This document shows, in pieces, positions 8,292 to 19,197 of a DNA stretch of 64,000 nt. Position 1 is the first letter of the stretch, and each line of letters starts with the position of its first letter. A program made the translations under genes and the position numbers. A model generated the notes under the pieces. That model worked only from the letters and a program-made list of their open reading frames with translations. It did no database searches and had not been told where the DNA came from. Source of the stretch: CAWCBG01 sp963793845 (GTDB lineage: Bacteria; Acidobacteriota; Terriglobia; Terriglobales; Acidobacteriaceae); contig CAWCBG010000008.1 in NCBI GenBank assembly GCA_963793845.1, positions 62,001 to 126,000 of the forward strand. Direction: 5' to 3'.

Positions 8292-9647
8292 TCAGATGTT
8301 CATGGCACGTCGTCCCAAAGCCAAGGACTCGGTCCAGAATCCAGTAGACCGGTGCATGTCGTCGACAACCGTGGTCAAGGCCTGCACGAACTCTTCGATT
8401 TGCGCTTCGCTGGCGACAAGTGGCGGAGCCGACTTGAGCACCATGAAGTTGTTGCCGCAGATCTGCGTCAGGATCTTCTGCTGACGGAACATACGCATCA
8501 CCAGCATCTGTCCGAACATTCCAGGATGAATGGCGCGAAAGGCCTCGTACGAAACTCGCAGCAATAGCTTCGACGGAACGCGAAATTCGATACCGCTGAT
8601 CAGGCCCAATCCCGGCGCGGCTTTGAACATCTCATAGGGTTCTAGCGACTCTGTCAGTCGAGCGCGCAGCAGGTTGCCAAGATGAGTGGCGCGAGTGCCG
8701 AGATCCTCGTCTTCCAGCACATCCAGGGTCGCCATTCCTGCGCGCATGGCCAGCCCATTGTCGCTGTAGGTCGACGTGTGGACGATCGCGCGGCGCAGAG
8801 AGCTGTACACCGCTTCGCTGATCTCGTCGGTCATGAGCACGGCCGCAACCGGGACTAGTCCGCCACTGAGCGCCTTGGCCAGCACTACGATGTCGGGCTC
8901 GACACCGAAACTGTGCGCCGCCAGGAATTTGCCGGTGCGGAACATTCCCGTCTGCACTTCGTCGAGCACGAACATCGTGCCGTACTGGCGGCATAGCGCC
9001 TGCACCTGGCGCAGATATTCCGGCGAGGGCACGCGGATTCCACCTTCGCCCTGGATCGGCTCCACAAAGAATGCCGCAAACTTTCGCGTGCGCAGCTTTT
9101 CCTCTACGGGCGCGATGTCTCCGAAGGGAACCGCCTCGGTGTCAGGTAACAGGGTGCCGAATCCTTCCCGCCAGAACGCATTGTCCATCAACGAGAGCGC
9201 ACCACAAGTAAGCCCGTGAAATGCGCCTTCGCAATAGAGGAGCGCATTGCGCTTGGTGGCCGCGCGCGAGAACTTGATGGCCGCCTCGACCCCCTCGCTG
9301 CCGGAGCTGGCGAAGAACACTTTTTTCAGCCCTCCGCCCGCCAGTTTGCAGAGGCGCTCGGCCAACTCTCCCGCAAGTTCAGGAACGTGGCTCTGCAACA
9401 TCGCCGGGCCGGAGCGGTCCAGCTCTTCCTTCAACGCCTCAATGATGCGCGGGTGATTGTGGCCGGTGTTGTGAACACAGTATCCCGAGAGGAAATCCAG
9501 GTAGCGTTCGCCGGTGTCGCTGAAAAGTTCGGTTCCGGCACAGCGCTCGTAACGGACGTCCATGTCGAGAAGTTCCAACAACCGCACCCATTGCGGGTTC
9601 ACGAACTCGGCGTAGCTGGAACGGCTCGAAACGGACGTGTAAGACAA
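8292..9647 (-). CDS. Class III PLP-dependent aminotransferase (ornithine/HpnO-like)
   Basis: A 451-residue fold-type I aminotransferase. Visible motifs: S-G-S-E-G-V-E-A-A-I-K near 116-125 (PLP phosphate site), F-H-G near 143-145, L-D-E-V-Q near 228-232 (Asp229 to the pyridine nitrogen) and the Schiff-base Lys258 in V-V-L-A-K-A-L-S-G-G. The start is a TTG (9645-9647), supported by AGGAGG six bases upstream. The N-terminal G-Y-C-V-H-N-T-G-H-N-H-P block matches what I recall of hopanoid-associated HpnO aminotransferases, which make aminobacteriohopanetriol, but no other hopanoid gene is in the window. Ornithine, putrescine or 4-aminobutyrate transamination are alternatives. The gene is convergent with yceI and not part of the oxidase operon. 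Confidence 0.88.
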   Translation of the reverse strand: MSYTSVSSRSSYAEFVNPQWVRLLELLDMDVRYERCAGTELFSDTGERYLDFLSGYCVHNTGHNHPRIIEALKEELDRSGPAMLQSHVPELAGELAERLCKLAGGGLKKVFFASSGSEGVEAAIKFSRAATKRNALLYCEGAFHGLTCGALSLMDNAFWREGFGTLLPDTEAVPFGDIAPVEEKLRTRKFAAFFVEPIQGEGGIRVPSPEYLRQVQALCRQYGTMFVLDEVQTGMFRTGKFLAAHSFGVEPDIVVLAKALSGGLVPVAAVLMTDEISEAVYSSLRRAIVHTSTYSDNGLAMRAGMATLDVLEDEDLGTRATHLGNLLRARLTESLEPYEMFKAAPGLGLISGIEFRVPSKLLLRVSYEAFRAIHPGMFGQMLVMRMFRQQKILTQICGNNFMVLKSAPPLVASEAQIEEFVQALTTVVDDMHRSTGFWTESLALGRRAMNI

Positions 9648-9823
9648 GAATTGCCTCCTGATGGTTGGACTCAGCTGAGCTCTAATCAGCCCAGTAGCTA
9701 GTTATAACCCTTGGGCGACCGAAACGATGCTCGGAACAATCATATCTTCGACCAAAAGTCAGCACGCGCTACCGGCAATAGCAGAATAGCGTTGAGCGAA
9801 TTGCTACAGTCGGTTAAGTTTCG

Positions 9824-10147
9824 CTAACGCAGAGGATAGGTGAGCCAGTCGCGGGTGAGGTAGTCCGTCATGCTGAGACTCAGCAGCAGGAACAGGAAAA
9901 ACAGCGAGGCGATGACCGTCACCATGGTCAGCTTGGGACTGTACTTCAGGTGCATGAAGAACAGCACCACCAGCGTCCCCTTGATGGTTGCGATGACCAG
10001 CGCCAGAACGATGTTCCAGTCGCCGAGTTCGATGAACGAAGCGAGGGCAGTGGTGGCGGTGAGCACCATCAGGGCCGCCCAAATGGCGACGTAGATACTG
10101 ACCGGCAGAATGTGACCGCTGGAGCTGGAATGATCGGCGGATGTCAT
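9824..10147 (-). CDS. coxD: Cytochrome c oxidase subunit IV family protein
   Basis: A 107-residue membrane protein with three hydrophobic helices (about 15-37, 44-65, 75-97) and the F-F-M-H-L-K motif of the prokaryotic subunit IV (CyoD/CtaF-like) family. It is the last gene of the respiratory operon, 9 bases after the subunit III stop. Subunit IV assists assembly and stability of the haem-copper oxidase and binds no cofactor. Confidence 0.88.
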   Translation of the reverse strand: MTSADHSSSSGHILPVSIYVAIWAALMVLTATTALASFIELGDWNIVLALVIATIKGTLVVLFFMHLKYSPKLTMVTVIASLFFLFLLLSLSMTDYLTRDWLTYPLR

Positions 10148-10156
10148 GTTGCTTGG

Positions 10157-10844
10157 CTACCCTCCTCCATGCTTCTTACTGATCAGGTACAAAAGTGGGA
10201 ACAGATAGATCCACACCAGATCGACAAAGTGCCAGTACAGTCCAATATTGTCCACCGGACTGTAGTAGGCGGGACTGTAAGCGCCCTTCAGGCCTCCGAT
10301 GACCAGCCAGGTCACCAGCCCGATGCCGATGACCATGTGCAGGGCGTGCAGACCGGTCATGGCCCAGTAGAGGGAGAAGTAAATCTGGGTATGCTGCGCA
10401 TCGGTCGCCGGCTCGCCGGAGATGGTCTTGAAATCGAAGTTGGGACCGGGGAACTCATGGTTCTCCCAGTGTTCGTGATACTCGATTCCTTTGATCCCCA
10501 GAAAGCCAAAGCCAAATACGATCGTCACCAGCAGGAGAATGACCATCAGCTTTTTCTGCCCGACCTGGGCGCAGCGGACGGCGGTCGCCATGCTCAGCGA
10601 GCTGCAAATCAGGACGGCGGTGTTGGTGGCGCCCAGCCAGATGTTCATCTTCTGGCTGCCTTCGACGAAGGCCTGGTAGTAGGAGGCGCGATACACCAGG
10701 TAGGCGCAGAATAGCCCGCCGAAGAACATGATTTCGGTCAGCAGGAACATCCACATGCCGAAGGACGCGGTCTCCCGCTGCTGATCCATGTCGGCGAAGT
10801 GGTGCTGCAGCCGCTCTTCAGCAACCTGGATATCGTGGACATCG

Positions 10845-10855
<11 letters not shown>
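10157..10855 (-). CDS. coxC: Cytochrome c oxidase subunit III
   Basis: A 232-residue integral membrane protein of the heme-copper oxidase subunit III family, with about five transmembrane helices. Typical features: W-M-F-L-x-T-E near 34-40, F-G-G-L-F-C-A-Y, and the C-terminal G-L-H-A-L-H-M-V-I-G and Y-W-H-F-V-D-x-V-W motifs. The start overlaps the end of the subunit I gene by 11 bases, which implies translational coupling. It stabilises subunit I and supports proton uptake; no metal is bound. Confidence 0.95.
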
Positions 10856-12476
<1,621 letters not shown>

Positions 12477-12504
12477 TTCACACCCTCAGGGTTATCAACC
12501 TTGC

Positions 12505-13488
12505 TTACTGCACGCTGGCAGCAGGAACGGCCGTGCGAGTACTCGCCGGCTGGCTCTGCGACTGCCCCAACGACTTCACGTATGCCACCAACGCCATCAG
12601 GCTTTCTTCCGAGACCTGGCCCTGAAAGGTCGGCATGATGGGCTTGAATCCGGAAACAACCTTGGCCCCCGGATTCAGGATCGATTCACGAATGTAGTTC
12701 TCGTCGGCCACGACAGTGCGCCCGTCGTCCAGGAGCACCTGCTTACCAAAAACTCCCACCAGGTTTGGACCGCGACCCTGGGTATCGGAGCGGTGGCAGG
12801 TGGAGCAGCCAAGCTGCTGGAACAGTTGCTGGCCGTTAGCGGAAAGCGAACCAGCAGCGCCGGCGTCTCCGCTGAGCCAAGCCTGATACGCCGTGGGCTC
12901 CATCACGATGACCTGGCCGATCATGCCCGAATGCTGGGTTCCGCAATACTCGGCGCAGAACAGGTGATAGGTGCCTGCCTTGGTGGCGTGAAACCAGGTC
13001 TGGGTGAAGCGCCCGGGCAGCACATCGGCCTTGATACGGAATGCGGGAACGTAGAAGCTATGGATCGCGTCCTGCGAGCTCATGATCATCTTGACATCAC
13101 GCCCGATGGGCACGTGCAACTGATTGATCTCGCGTTGACCGGTCTCATGCTGAAACTTCCACATCCACTGCTTGGCCACGGCATACACTTCAATCGAGCC
13201 CTTGGGCGGACGCGCCTCCTGGAAGTAGATCAGCGAGCCCCAGGCGAAGAAGATCATGGAGATGCCTAACGGAATCAGGGTCCAGGCCAACTCCAGCGGC
13301 AGTGAACCTTCAATCTGCTCGGCGCGTGGATGAGCTGACTTCCTGTACTTCACTGCGAAGACGAAAATCAGCACAAAAATCAGCAGCGTAAAGAATGCCG
13401 ACACCGCGACCAGTAAGAAATAAAGTCCGTCGACCTGCCATGCCAACGCGGAGGCACGCTCAGGAAACAGTGGGAAGTTCTTCCACAT
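12505..13488 (-). CDS. coxB: Cytochrome c oxidase subunit II fused to cytochrome c (caa3 type)
   Basis: A 327-residue protein with two N-terminal membrane helices (about 20-48 and 70-90), a periplasmic cupredoxin domain carrying the CuA site (C-A-E-Y-C-G-x-x-H-S-G-M near 187-198) and a C-terminal cytochrome c domain with C-S-T-C-H (near 234-238) and a likely Met ligand in I-M-P-T-F. This fusion is the caa3 hallmark: electrons enter through the attached haem c, pass to CuA and then to subunit I. No lipobox is visible. It starts five bases after the SCO stop and ends 28 bases before coxA. Confidence 0.96.
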   Translation of the reverse strand: MWKNFPLFPERASALAWQVDGLYFLLVAVSAFFTLLIFVLIFVFAVKYRKSAHPRAEQIEGSLPLELAWTLIPLGISMIFFAWGSLIYFQEARPPKGSIEVYAVAKQWMWKFQHETGQREINQLHVPIGRDVKMIMSSQDAIHSFYVPAFRIKADVLPGRFTQTWFHATKAGTYHLFCAEYCGTQHSGMIGQVIVMEPTAYQAWLSGDAGAAGSLSANGQQLFQQLGCSTCHRSDTQGRGPNLVGVFGKQVLLDDGRTVVADENYIRESILNPGAKVVSGFKPIMPTFQGQVSEESLMALVAYVKSLGQSQSQPASTRTAVPAASVQ

Positions 13489-13493
13489 ATCTA

Positions 13494-14519
13494 TCAGGCC
13501 CGTCCTGATCCCTTGCGGGGATCGTGAGATTCACGACGATACATGACTACGAGGAAGCCGCCGAGAATCAGGATCGTGGCGGCTCCGCCCAGACGCATCA
13601 TGTTGGTCACCACAGCGCCGTATCGCCCGGTTTTCGGGTCATAGTGATAGCAATACAACAGCACCTGGTCGACGACTGTGCCAATCTTGTCACGCGATGC
13701 CTCGATCAAGCCGAGGCGAATGTCTTTGGGGGAGAACTCGACCCCGTAGTAATACTGAGCAATCTTGCCCTGCGGCGTCACAATAAGGATGCCTGCAGCG
13801 TGAATGAACTGTCCGGTACGCGCATCGCGCTTGTAATGGAAGCCGACGGCATCCGCCAGCGCCTTGATCTGCGGCTCCTGCCCGGTCAGGAAGTGCCAGC
13901 CTGAACCATCGGTCTTTGGCTTCAGCGATTCGTTCATGCGATCGATGTAAATCTGCTTCTTCTCGGCGGCGTCCTTAGGGGTCTCGTCAGGATTAAAGCT
14001 GACCGATACCACCTCATACTCTTTGCCGGGAGAGAAGCTCAACTCGCGCAACGCGCTGGCCTCGCCCGCCAGCTCCTCCCCGCATAGCATGGGGCAGGTG
14101 TAGTACACAAGGTTCAGAACTACCGGCCGGCCGGGCTGGAAATAGTCGCCCAGCGTGACGGTTTTTCCGGTCTCATCTTTGAACTGGAGATCAAGCGGTA
14201 TCTGCTGGTCGAGCCGCTGATCAATGCCTATGTTCGCCAGGTCCGCCGGATTTACCTGCGAAGAAGGCTGAGCATCTTTCTCCTGGAAAGAAGATGGGGG
14301 CTGCGCCATGGCGAACACGCTCGCCGCGACCAGCGTTGCTAGAACCAATCTCCTCGCGATTACCAGACAACTTTTCACTGCTCTCGATCCACTTCTCGCG
14401 CCGCAAGTCGGCGCGTTGTTGAGTTGACCCTGGCTGCCCCGCTTGGGACCGAGCCAACTTTCCAGCCTGCCCAGCACTCTCTTTCGCCTCGGCGAGCCCT
14501 GAGCGATGGGCTTTACCAC
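13494..14519 (-). CDS. SCO1/SenC/PrrC family copper chaperone
   Basis: A thioredoxin-fold protein that delivers copper to the CuA centre of subunit II. The copper site is seen as Y-Y-T-C-P-M-L-C-G and the distal His in G-Q-F-I-H-A-A-G. A hydrophobic segment near residues 54-70 is a signal peptide or anchor, and a C-terminal helix (about 313-330) suggests a second membrane contact. Start uncertain: GTG 14519 has AGGAGG only two bases upstream and gives a 50-residue Arg-rich leader; GTG 14378 gives a normal signal peptide (294 residues) but a weak ribosome site. Position immediately before coxB fits its role in CuA assembly. Confidence 0.9.
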   Translation of the reverse strand: MVKPIAQGSPRRKRVLGRLESWLGPKRGSQGQLNNAPTCGARSGSRAVKSCLVIARRLVLATLVAASVFAMAQPPSSFQEKDAQPSSQVNPADLANIGIDQRLDQQIPLDLQFKDETGKTVTLGDYFQPGRPVVLNLVYYTCPMLCGEELAGEASALRELSFSPGKEYEVVSVSFNPDETPKDAAEKKQIYIDRMNESLKPKTDGSGWHFLTGQEPQIKALADAVGFHYKRDARTGQFIHAAGILIVTPQGKIAQYYYGVEFSPKDIRLGLIEASRDKIGTVVDQVLLYCYHYDPKTGRYGAVVTNMMRLGGAATILILGGFLVVMYRRESHDPRKGSGRA

Positions 14520-14758
14520 TTCCTCCTGCCGTCGCTACGCGGCTCGGGGACTTTCTTCTTCTCGCCCGGGGCTCTCCGGGCTCAAATCACATCGCCGCTT
14601 GGCGGCTAGTGCAATCTCGGTGCGGCTACTGGCTGCACCCTAACGTCATTCCAAAGTGAAGACAAAGCAACCTGACTTCGGTACTGACCTCACCTTCGAT
14701 TGCGACACAATCTCAAATTCCCAATCCATGCGTGGCGACTTGCGCTCACGAAGTCCTG

Positions 14759-15334
14759 CTACTTCGATTTCTTGCCTTCCGCCGGAGTAATTGCTTCTCC
14801 GGGCGACTGGTCTTGCCCTTGCATAGCCTGGGGGCTGCTCCCAACGTCTTCCGGCGACGTGAGTTCTGCTGGGGGAGCATTAGGCCGCACCGGCAACCGC
14901 TGCTCGACCAGCTTCATAGCCTCGGAAATAGGAATATGAATGACTCCCCTGGAATCGGTGAATGGCTGCGCCGGATCCAGGATCTTCTGCTCAGAAGCCA
15001 GAAATCTTTGCATATCCCCGGCGTCGTTTACCTGCAAACGAGGCGTGGGAAAGACTGCAGTGTCTTCCGCCGGGGTGTTCTGCATCTTCGCGCCCACCAT
15101 GTTTTCCGGGGCAGCCTTCTGGCTTACGGCCATTGGATTGGCCTGCCCTTGCGCGAAGATTCCCTCGCTGTTTCTGAGGAAGCGGAACATGCCCCAAAGC
15201 ACGAGCTCAATGAAAACGCCGCATATCAGCAGGCCCACCAGGAACAGCAGAATCCCGCGCGGGCTGAGATCGGCCCGTTCATAATCGACCGAAGGATTTC
15301 GCAGAGCGTCGTTCAAGTGATTATCAGTGGCCAT
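14759..15334 (-). CDS. Unknown single-pass membrane protein in the ACIII-oxidase operon
   Basis: About 191 residues. ATG 15334 overlaps the actF stop by 11 bases, with GGATCGGG upstream. There is one strong transmembrane helix (about residues 28-48, starting R-G-I-L-L-F-L-V-G-L-L). The remainder is a hydrophilic domain with several Pro/Gln-rich stretches, a segment R-F-L-A-S-E-Q-K-I-L and a G-V-I-H-I-P-I-S-E-A-M-K motif resembling the soluble part of small cytochrome-oxidase accessory proteins. No haem, metal or Fe-S motif is present. Its place between actF and the SCO gene suggests an ACIII accessory subunit (position of ActG in other operons) or an assembly factor. I do not recognise a family. 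A longer frame to 15514 exists but lies inside actF and is Arg/Ser-rich shadow sequence. Confidence 0.8.
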   Translation of the reverse strand: MATDNHLNDALRNPSVDYERADLSPRGILLFLVGLLICGVFIELVLWGMFRFLRNSEGIFAQGQANPMAVSQKAAPENMVGAKMQNTPAEDTAVFPTPRLQVNDAGDMQRFLASEQKILDPAQPFTDSRGVIHIPISEAMKLVEQRLPVRPNAPPAELTSPEDVGSSPQAMQGQDQSPGEAITPAEGKKSK

Positions 15335-16526
15335 GTCCCGATCCTTGATGCAACAAGTTGGGCATCTGCGGCTCGTAGGCCGGCAAGATAGGCCGCTGCC
15401 GCAAGTTGTAGAAGAAGTACGCCAGCCACAATCCGCCGAGCGCGGCAGGGCCGACCAGATACCAGATGCTGAAGTAGAAGTGTCCGCGCGTGTGCGCGAA
15501 GTTGGGCACCACATACCAGTAGATATCTACCAGGCGCATGAACAGCAGCAAGATTGCCAGCTTGATCAAACGGCTACCCGCACGCTTGCGTTCGCGTGAC
15601 AGCAGCAAGGCAAACGGCAGAGCAAAGTGGAACAGAATGATGATCAGCGCAACCATGCCCCAGCCGCCGCGGATGCGGTTCAGGAACCAGCCAATCTCCT
15701 CCGGCAGGTTACCGGCCCAGATAATGAGCCACTGCGAAAACGAGAAGTAGGCCCACAGGAGCACGAATGCCGACATCAGCTTGCCCAAATCGTGGAACTG
15801 CATGGGCTTGATGATGTCGTGATAGACCGTTTTCCGGGTGTAGACCGTCAGCATGATCACGCTGAACGAAAGCACCGTTAAGCCCTGTCCAGCAAGGAAG
15901 ATGAGGCCATAGATGGTCGAGCCCCAACGCGGGTCGAGCGACATGACCCAGTCGACCGCTCCGAAGGAGACGATCATGGTGTACAGAAGCAGACCGACGC
16001 CGCTGAGGCCCTGGAAGCGCGGTTGCACCGCGAGCGGTCTGTCTTGTAAGTCGCCGCGCCTGGTGAGCACATAGGTCAGGCCGATTGAAATGGCGAAGTA
16101 CACCAACCAACGGATGACCCATGCCGGCTGGTTGAGGTACCAACTGTTCCGTGCCGTCAAAGCCGGGTCGTTCATCCACGCATAAAGAGAATGCCTTCCC
16201 AGCAGGATGGGAAGGAAAAGCACAAGCATCAGGGGCAGACCCTTGGCCCCGGCTTCCAGGAAGCGACGGATTGCCAGGAACGCCAGGCCTCCGGTGAGAT
16301 ACTGCAGCATCAGCAGCGCCAGGCAGCCGAGGCTCAGCCCCCACCAGAACATGTATCCGATGAGGTACCCGCGCAGGAACTCTTCCCGCTGCGATGCCAT
16401 GGCAAACCCCACCACGCAGAGCACTGCACCCACAACGCCGACGATGAGCGAGCGGGACTGCCATGTCGCGGCCTCAGCCGGAACTCGGTACGCGCCCTCC
16501 TGGACCTGCAAGTTATGGTCGCTCAT
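15324..16526 (-). CDS. actF: Alternative complex III subunit ActF, integral membrane quinol module
   Basis: A 400-residue membrane protein with about ten hydrophobic helices and no cofactor motif, matching ActF, which is related to the NrfD-like ActC and helps form the membrane domain of ACIII. Identity rests on hydropathy, length and exact position after actE; the sequence has the family's R-x-x-H-S-L-Y-A-W region near 145. ATG 16526 overlaps the actE stop (ATGA style), so translation is coupled. Confidence 0.9.
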   Translation of the reverse strand: MSDHNLQVQEGAYRVPAEAATWQSRSLIVGVVGAVLCVVGFAMASQREEFLRGYLIGYMFWWGLSLGCLALLMLQYLTGGLAFLAIRRFLEAGAKGLPLMLVLFLPILLGRHSLYAWMNDPALTARNSWYLNQPAWVIRWLVYFAISIGLTYVLTRRGDLQDRPLAVQPRFQGLSGVGLLLYTMIVSFGAVDWVMSLDPRWGSTIYGLIFLAGQGLTVLSFSVIMLTVYTRKTVYHDIIKPMQFHDLGKLMSAFVLLWAYFSFSQWLIIWAGNLPEEIGWFLNRIRGGWGMVALIIILFHFALPFALLLSRERKRAGSRLIKLAILLLFMRLVDIYWYVVPNFAHTRGHFYFSIWYLVGPAALGGLWLAYFFYNLRQRPILPAYEPQMPNLLHQGSGHGH

Positions 16527-17206
16527 TGCTTGGCCTCGCCTGCCGGCGCCGCGGCGCCTTTGGCAGATGTGGCAGGAGTAGCCCCCTGGGTATCGTAGGG
16601 TGCCTCAATCGTCACTCCTTCAGGTGGCTGACTGGCGATCTGGGTTCCGGCCGGAACATCTGAACGGTTCGCGTTCTGGCTAAGCTGCAGAGCGCGGATA
16701 TATGCGGCTATCGCCCAGCGATCCCGGGGCGTAACCTGCTCTGCGTAATCGGGCATTGCGCCGAAGCCATTGGTCATCACGTCGAAGAAGTAGCCAATCG
16801 GCGCTTTGCGTAAGCGCTCGCTGTGATACGAGGGAGGACGTTTGTAGCCGCGCTGCACGATCATGCCGTTGCCTTCGCCGGTTTCGCCGTGGCAGGGCGA
16901 GCAGTAAATGTTGAAGCGCTGCTGTCCGCGGGCCAGGACCTCGGCCGTCGCCGGGAACGGCATATAGTCGCCGTCGCTGTTGCCAACCTTGCCGGTGTAG
17001 AAGTACGTATCCGCGTCCAGATGGCCTTGCGCCACTGTGCCCTCGATGAGGGGCCGCTCGGAGCGCTTGTCGGCATAGAAGTCGCTCTCGCGCAGGGGGA
17101 GAACCTTGGGCTGGTTCTGCATGTCCTCGCGACAACCAGCCATCAGCAGAAGCGTGCAGGCGAGCAGACCAAAAGCTGCCGCCTTGACGCCAAGCCCGGG
17201 CCGCAA
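16523..17206 (-). CDS. actE: Alternative complex III subunit ActE, mono-haem lipoprotein cytochrome c
   Basis: A 227-residue lipoprotein: lipobox L-M-A-G-C (Cys25) and a single haem-c motif C-S-P-C-H (102-106), with a likely Met ligand in G-A-M-P-D-Y. This matches ActE, which passes electrons from ACIII to the terminal acceptor. Start is a TTG (17204-17206); no in-frame ATG lies nearby and the signal peptide begins right after it. The C-terminus is Ala/Gly/Pro-rich and probably disordered. Being next to a caa3 oxidase, direct transfer to the CoxB haem is likely. Confidence 0.9.
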   Translation of the reverse strand: MRPGLGVKAAAFGLLACTLLLMAGCREDMQNQPKVLPLRESDFYADKRSERPLIEGTVAQGHLDADTYFYTGKVGNSDGDYMPFPATAEVLARGQQRFNIYCSPCHGETGEGNGMIVQRGYKRPPSYHSERLRKAPIGYFFDVMTNGFGAMPDYAEQVTPRDRWAIAAYIRALQLSQNANRSDVPAGTQIASQPPEGVTIEAPYDTQGATPATSAKGAAAPAGEAKQ

Positions 17207-17255
17207 ACGTATGGAAGCCGCCGCCGGTACCCTAAGGTCGATCTGTTCTGGCCGA

Positions 17256-17804
17256 TTAATGCGGCACCTCCGAAATAGACAGCGGCTTGAGGCTCTCCAG
17301 GAACTTCTGCGTATTCACGATGTCGAACTGCGGATCAGCAGCTTCAAGGCACAAAAAGAACTTGTCGCGGGTGACGGCGGCGAAGCGGTCCGTGTTGAAT
17401 AACGGATGATATGGCATCGGCAGGCCGTTCAGGGCAAACATGCCGAAGACACCCGACAATGCCGCAAATAGAATCGTCATCTCGAAGGTCGGTACGATGA
17501 AGGCCGGCCAGGAATCAAAAGGTTTCCCTCCGACGTTCAGGGGATAGGAGATGACGTTGATCCAGTATTGCAGTCCGAATCCGCTCAAGCCGCCCAGCAG
17601 ACCGCCCAACAGCACAATCAAGGGGACACGGCTCTTGTGGAAGCCCAGGGCTTCGCTGGCCTCCTCAATCGGAAATGGACTGTAAGCATCCATCTTGCGG
17701 TATCCGGAAGCATAGGCCCGCTTGGTCGCCAGCACCAGGTCGGTGGGCGTATCGAATTCGGCCAGAAGGCCGTAGATGGCGGGAGTGTGCGTCTGATGAC
17801 TCAT
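17256..17804 (-). CDS. actD: Alternative complex III subunit ActD (DUF3341)
   Basis: A 182-residue protein with two transmembrane helices in the middle (about 57-78 and 98-122) and an N-terminal Y-G-L-L-A-E-F-D motif typical of DUF3341/ActD. It follows actC with an ATGA overlap. In solved ACIII structures ActD is a small structural subunit without cofactors that contacts the membrane core. Its C-terminal M-P-Y-H-P-L-F-N segment is well conserved in the family as I recall it. Confidence 0.92.
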   Translation of the reverse strand: MSHQTHTPAIYGLLAEFDTPTDLVLATKRAYASGYRKMDAYSPFPIEEASEALGFHKSRVPLIVLLGGLLGGLSGFGLQYWINVISYPLNVGGKPFDSWPAFIVPTFEMTILFAALSGVFGMFALNGLPMPYHPLFNTDRFAAVTRDKFFLCLEAADPQFDIVNTQKFLESLKPLSISEVPH

Positions 17805-19195
17805 TCGGCCTTCACCTCCGCCTCAGGCAAGAGTGCGCGCATCTCGAAGATCGAGATCGCGGGCATGATGCGAATGAACAGATACATGGCCGTGGTGAAC
17901 AGGCCGACCGTGCCGAAGAAGACCGCGTAGTCCCAACGCGTGGCCGTGTAATGGCCCCATGACGAAGGCAGGAAATCGCGCGACAGGCTGGTTACGATAA
18001 TCACGAAGCGTTCCAGCCACATGCCGATCAGGATGTCCAGCGACATCAGGAAAAGGAACTTGGTATTGGAGCGAAACTTCGGAACCCATAGAAGTTGCGG
18101 CAACAGGATGTTCATCAGGATCAACAGCCAATAGAAGATCGCATATTGGCCGAACCAGCGGTTCTCGAGCATAAAGCGCTCGTAGGTCGATCCACTGTAG
18201 AAGCCGATGAAGGTTTCGAAGAAGTAGCCGTAAGCCACGATCAAGCCGGTGGCCAGCATCACCTTCGCCGAGTTCTGCAGATGGCGCATGGTGATCATGT
18301 TTTCCAGCCCGTAGAAGTGCCGGATAGGAATCGCCAGCACCAGCACCATGGCAAAGCCGGAATAGATGGCGCCCGCAACAAAGTAGGGAGGAAAGATCGT
18401 GGTGTGCCAGCCGGGCAGAACCGCAATCGAGAAGTCGAAGCTGACGACGGTGTGCACGGAGAGCACCAGCGGCGTCGCCAGGCCGGCGAGAAGGATGTAC
18501 AGCGCCTCGTAGCGTTTCCAATGCCGGGCGGAGCCACGCCAGCCCAGCGACAGCATTCCGTAAGCAATCTTGGCCCAGCGGTTGATCGCCTTCTCACGCA
18601 TGGTGGCAAAGTCGGGAACCAGGCCTACATACCAGAACACAGCCGAAACGGTCGCATAGGTCGAGACGGCGAAGACGTCCCAAACCAGTGGACTGCGGAA
18701 CTGTGGCCATACTCCCATGCTGCTGGGATAAGGAAACATCCAGTAGAACAGCCATGGACGGCCCATGTGCAGCAGCGGGAACATACCGGCGCAAGCCACG
18801 GCAAATAGCGTCATGGCTTCGGCGAAGCGATTGATGGAGTTGCGCCAGGACTGCTTCAGCAGCAGCAGGATGGCGGAAATCAGCGTGCCGGCGTGACCGA
18901 TACCGATCCACCACACGAAGTTGATGATCGCGAAGCCCCAGGCGACCGGAATCTCAATGCCCCAGATGCCGACGCCTACCAGGAAGAGGTAGGTGACCGC
19001 CATCATCAGAATTGCCAGCAGCGCCATTCCGATAGCCAGACCCGCCAGCCAGCCAAATCCGATAGGCCTTGTCAGGACCGCATCGGCAATCTGGTCGGTC
19101 ATGGTGCCGAAGGTTTGCCCCGGCAGAAGTACCGGTGGCTCATCCGGCCACGGCACATCCTGGAGAATGGTTTTTTCCTCTGGTCCCTGCTTCAT
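17801..19195 (-). CDS. actC: Alternative complex III subunit ActC (NrfD-like quinol-binding)
   Basis: A 464-residue NrfD/PsrC-family membrane protein with about ten helices, including the conserved W-W-I-G-I-G-H-A-G-T-L-I-S-A and H-M-G-R-P-W segments. ActC holds the menaquinol oxidation site of ACIII and delivers electrons to the Fe-S clusters of ActB. It starts two bases after the actB stop and its own stop overlaps actD. The family and position leave little doubt. Confidence 0.95.
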   Translation of the reverse strand: MKQGPEEKTILQDVPWPDEPPVLLPGQTFGTMTDQIADAVLTRPIGFGWLAGLAIGMALLAILMMAVTYLFLVGVGIWGIEIPVAWGFAIINFVWWIGIGHAGTLISAILLLLKQSWRNSINRFAEAMTLFAVACAGMFPLLHMGRPWLFYWMFPYPSSMGVWPQFRSPLVWDVFAVSTYATVSAVFWYVGLVPDFATMREKAINRWAKIAYGMLSLGWRGSARHWKRYEALYILLAGLATPLVLSVHTVVSFDFSIAVLPGWHTTIFPPYFVAGAIYSGFAMVLVLAIPIRHFYGLENMITMRHLQNSAKVMLATGLIVAYGYFFETFIGFYSGSTYERFMLENRWFGQYAIFYWLLILMNILLPQLLWVPKFRSNTKFLFLMSLDILIGMWLERFVIIVTSLSRDFLPSSWGHYTATRWDYAVFFGTVGLFTTAMYLFIRIMPAISIFEMRALLPEAEVKAE

Positions 19196-19197
19196 CG

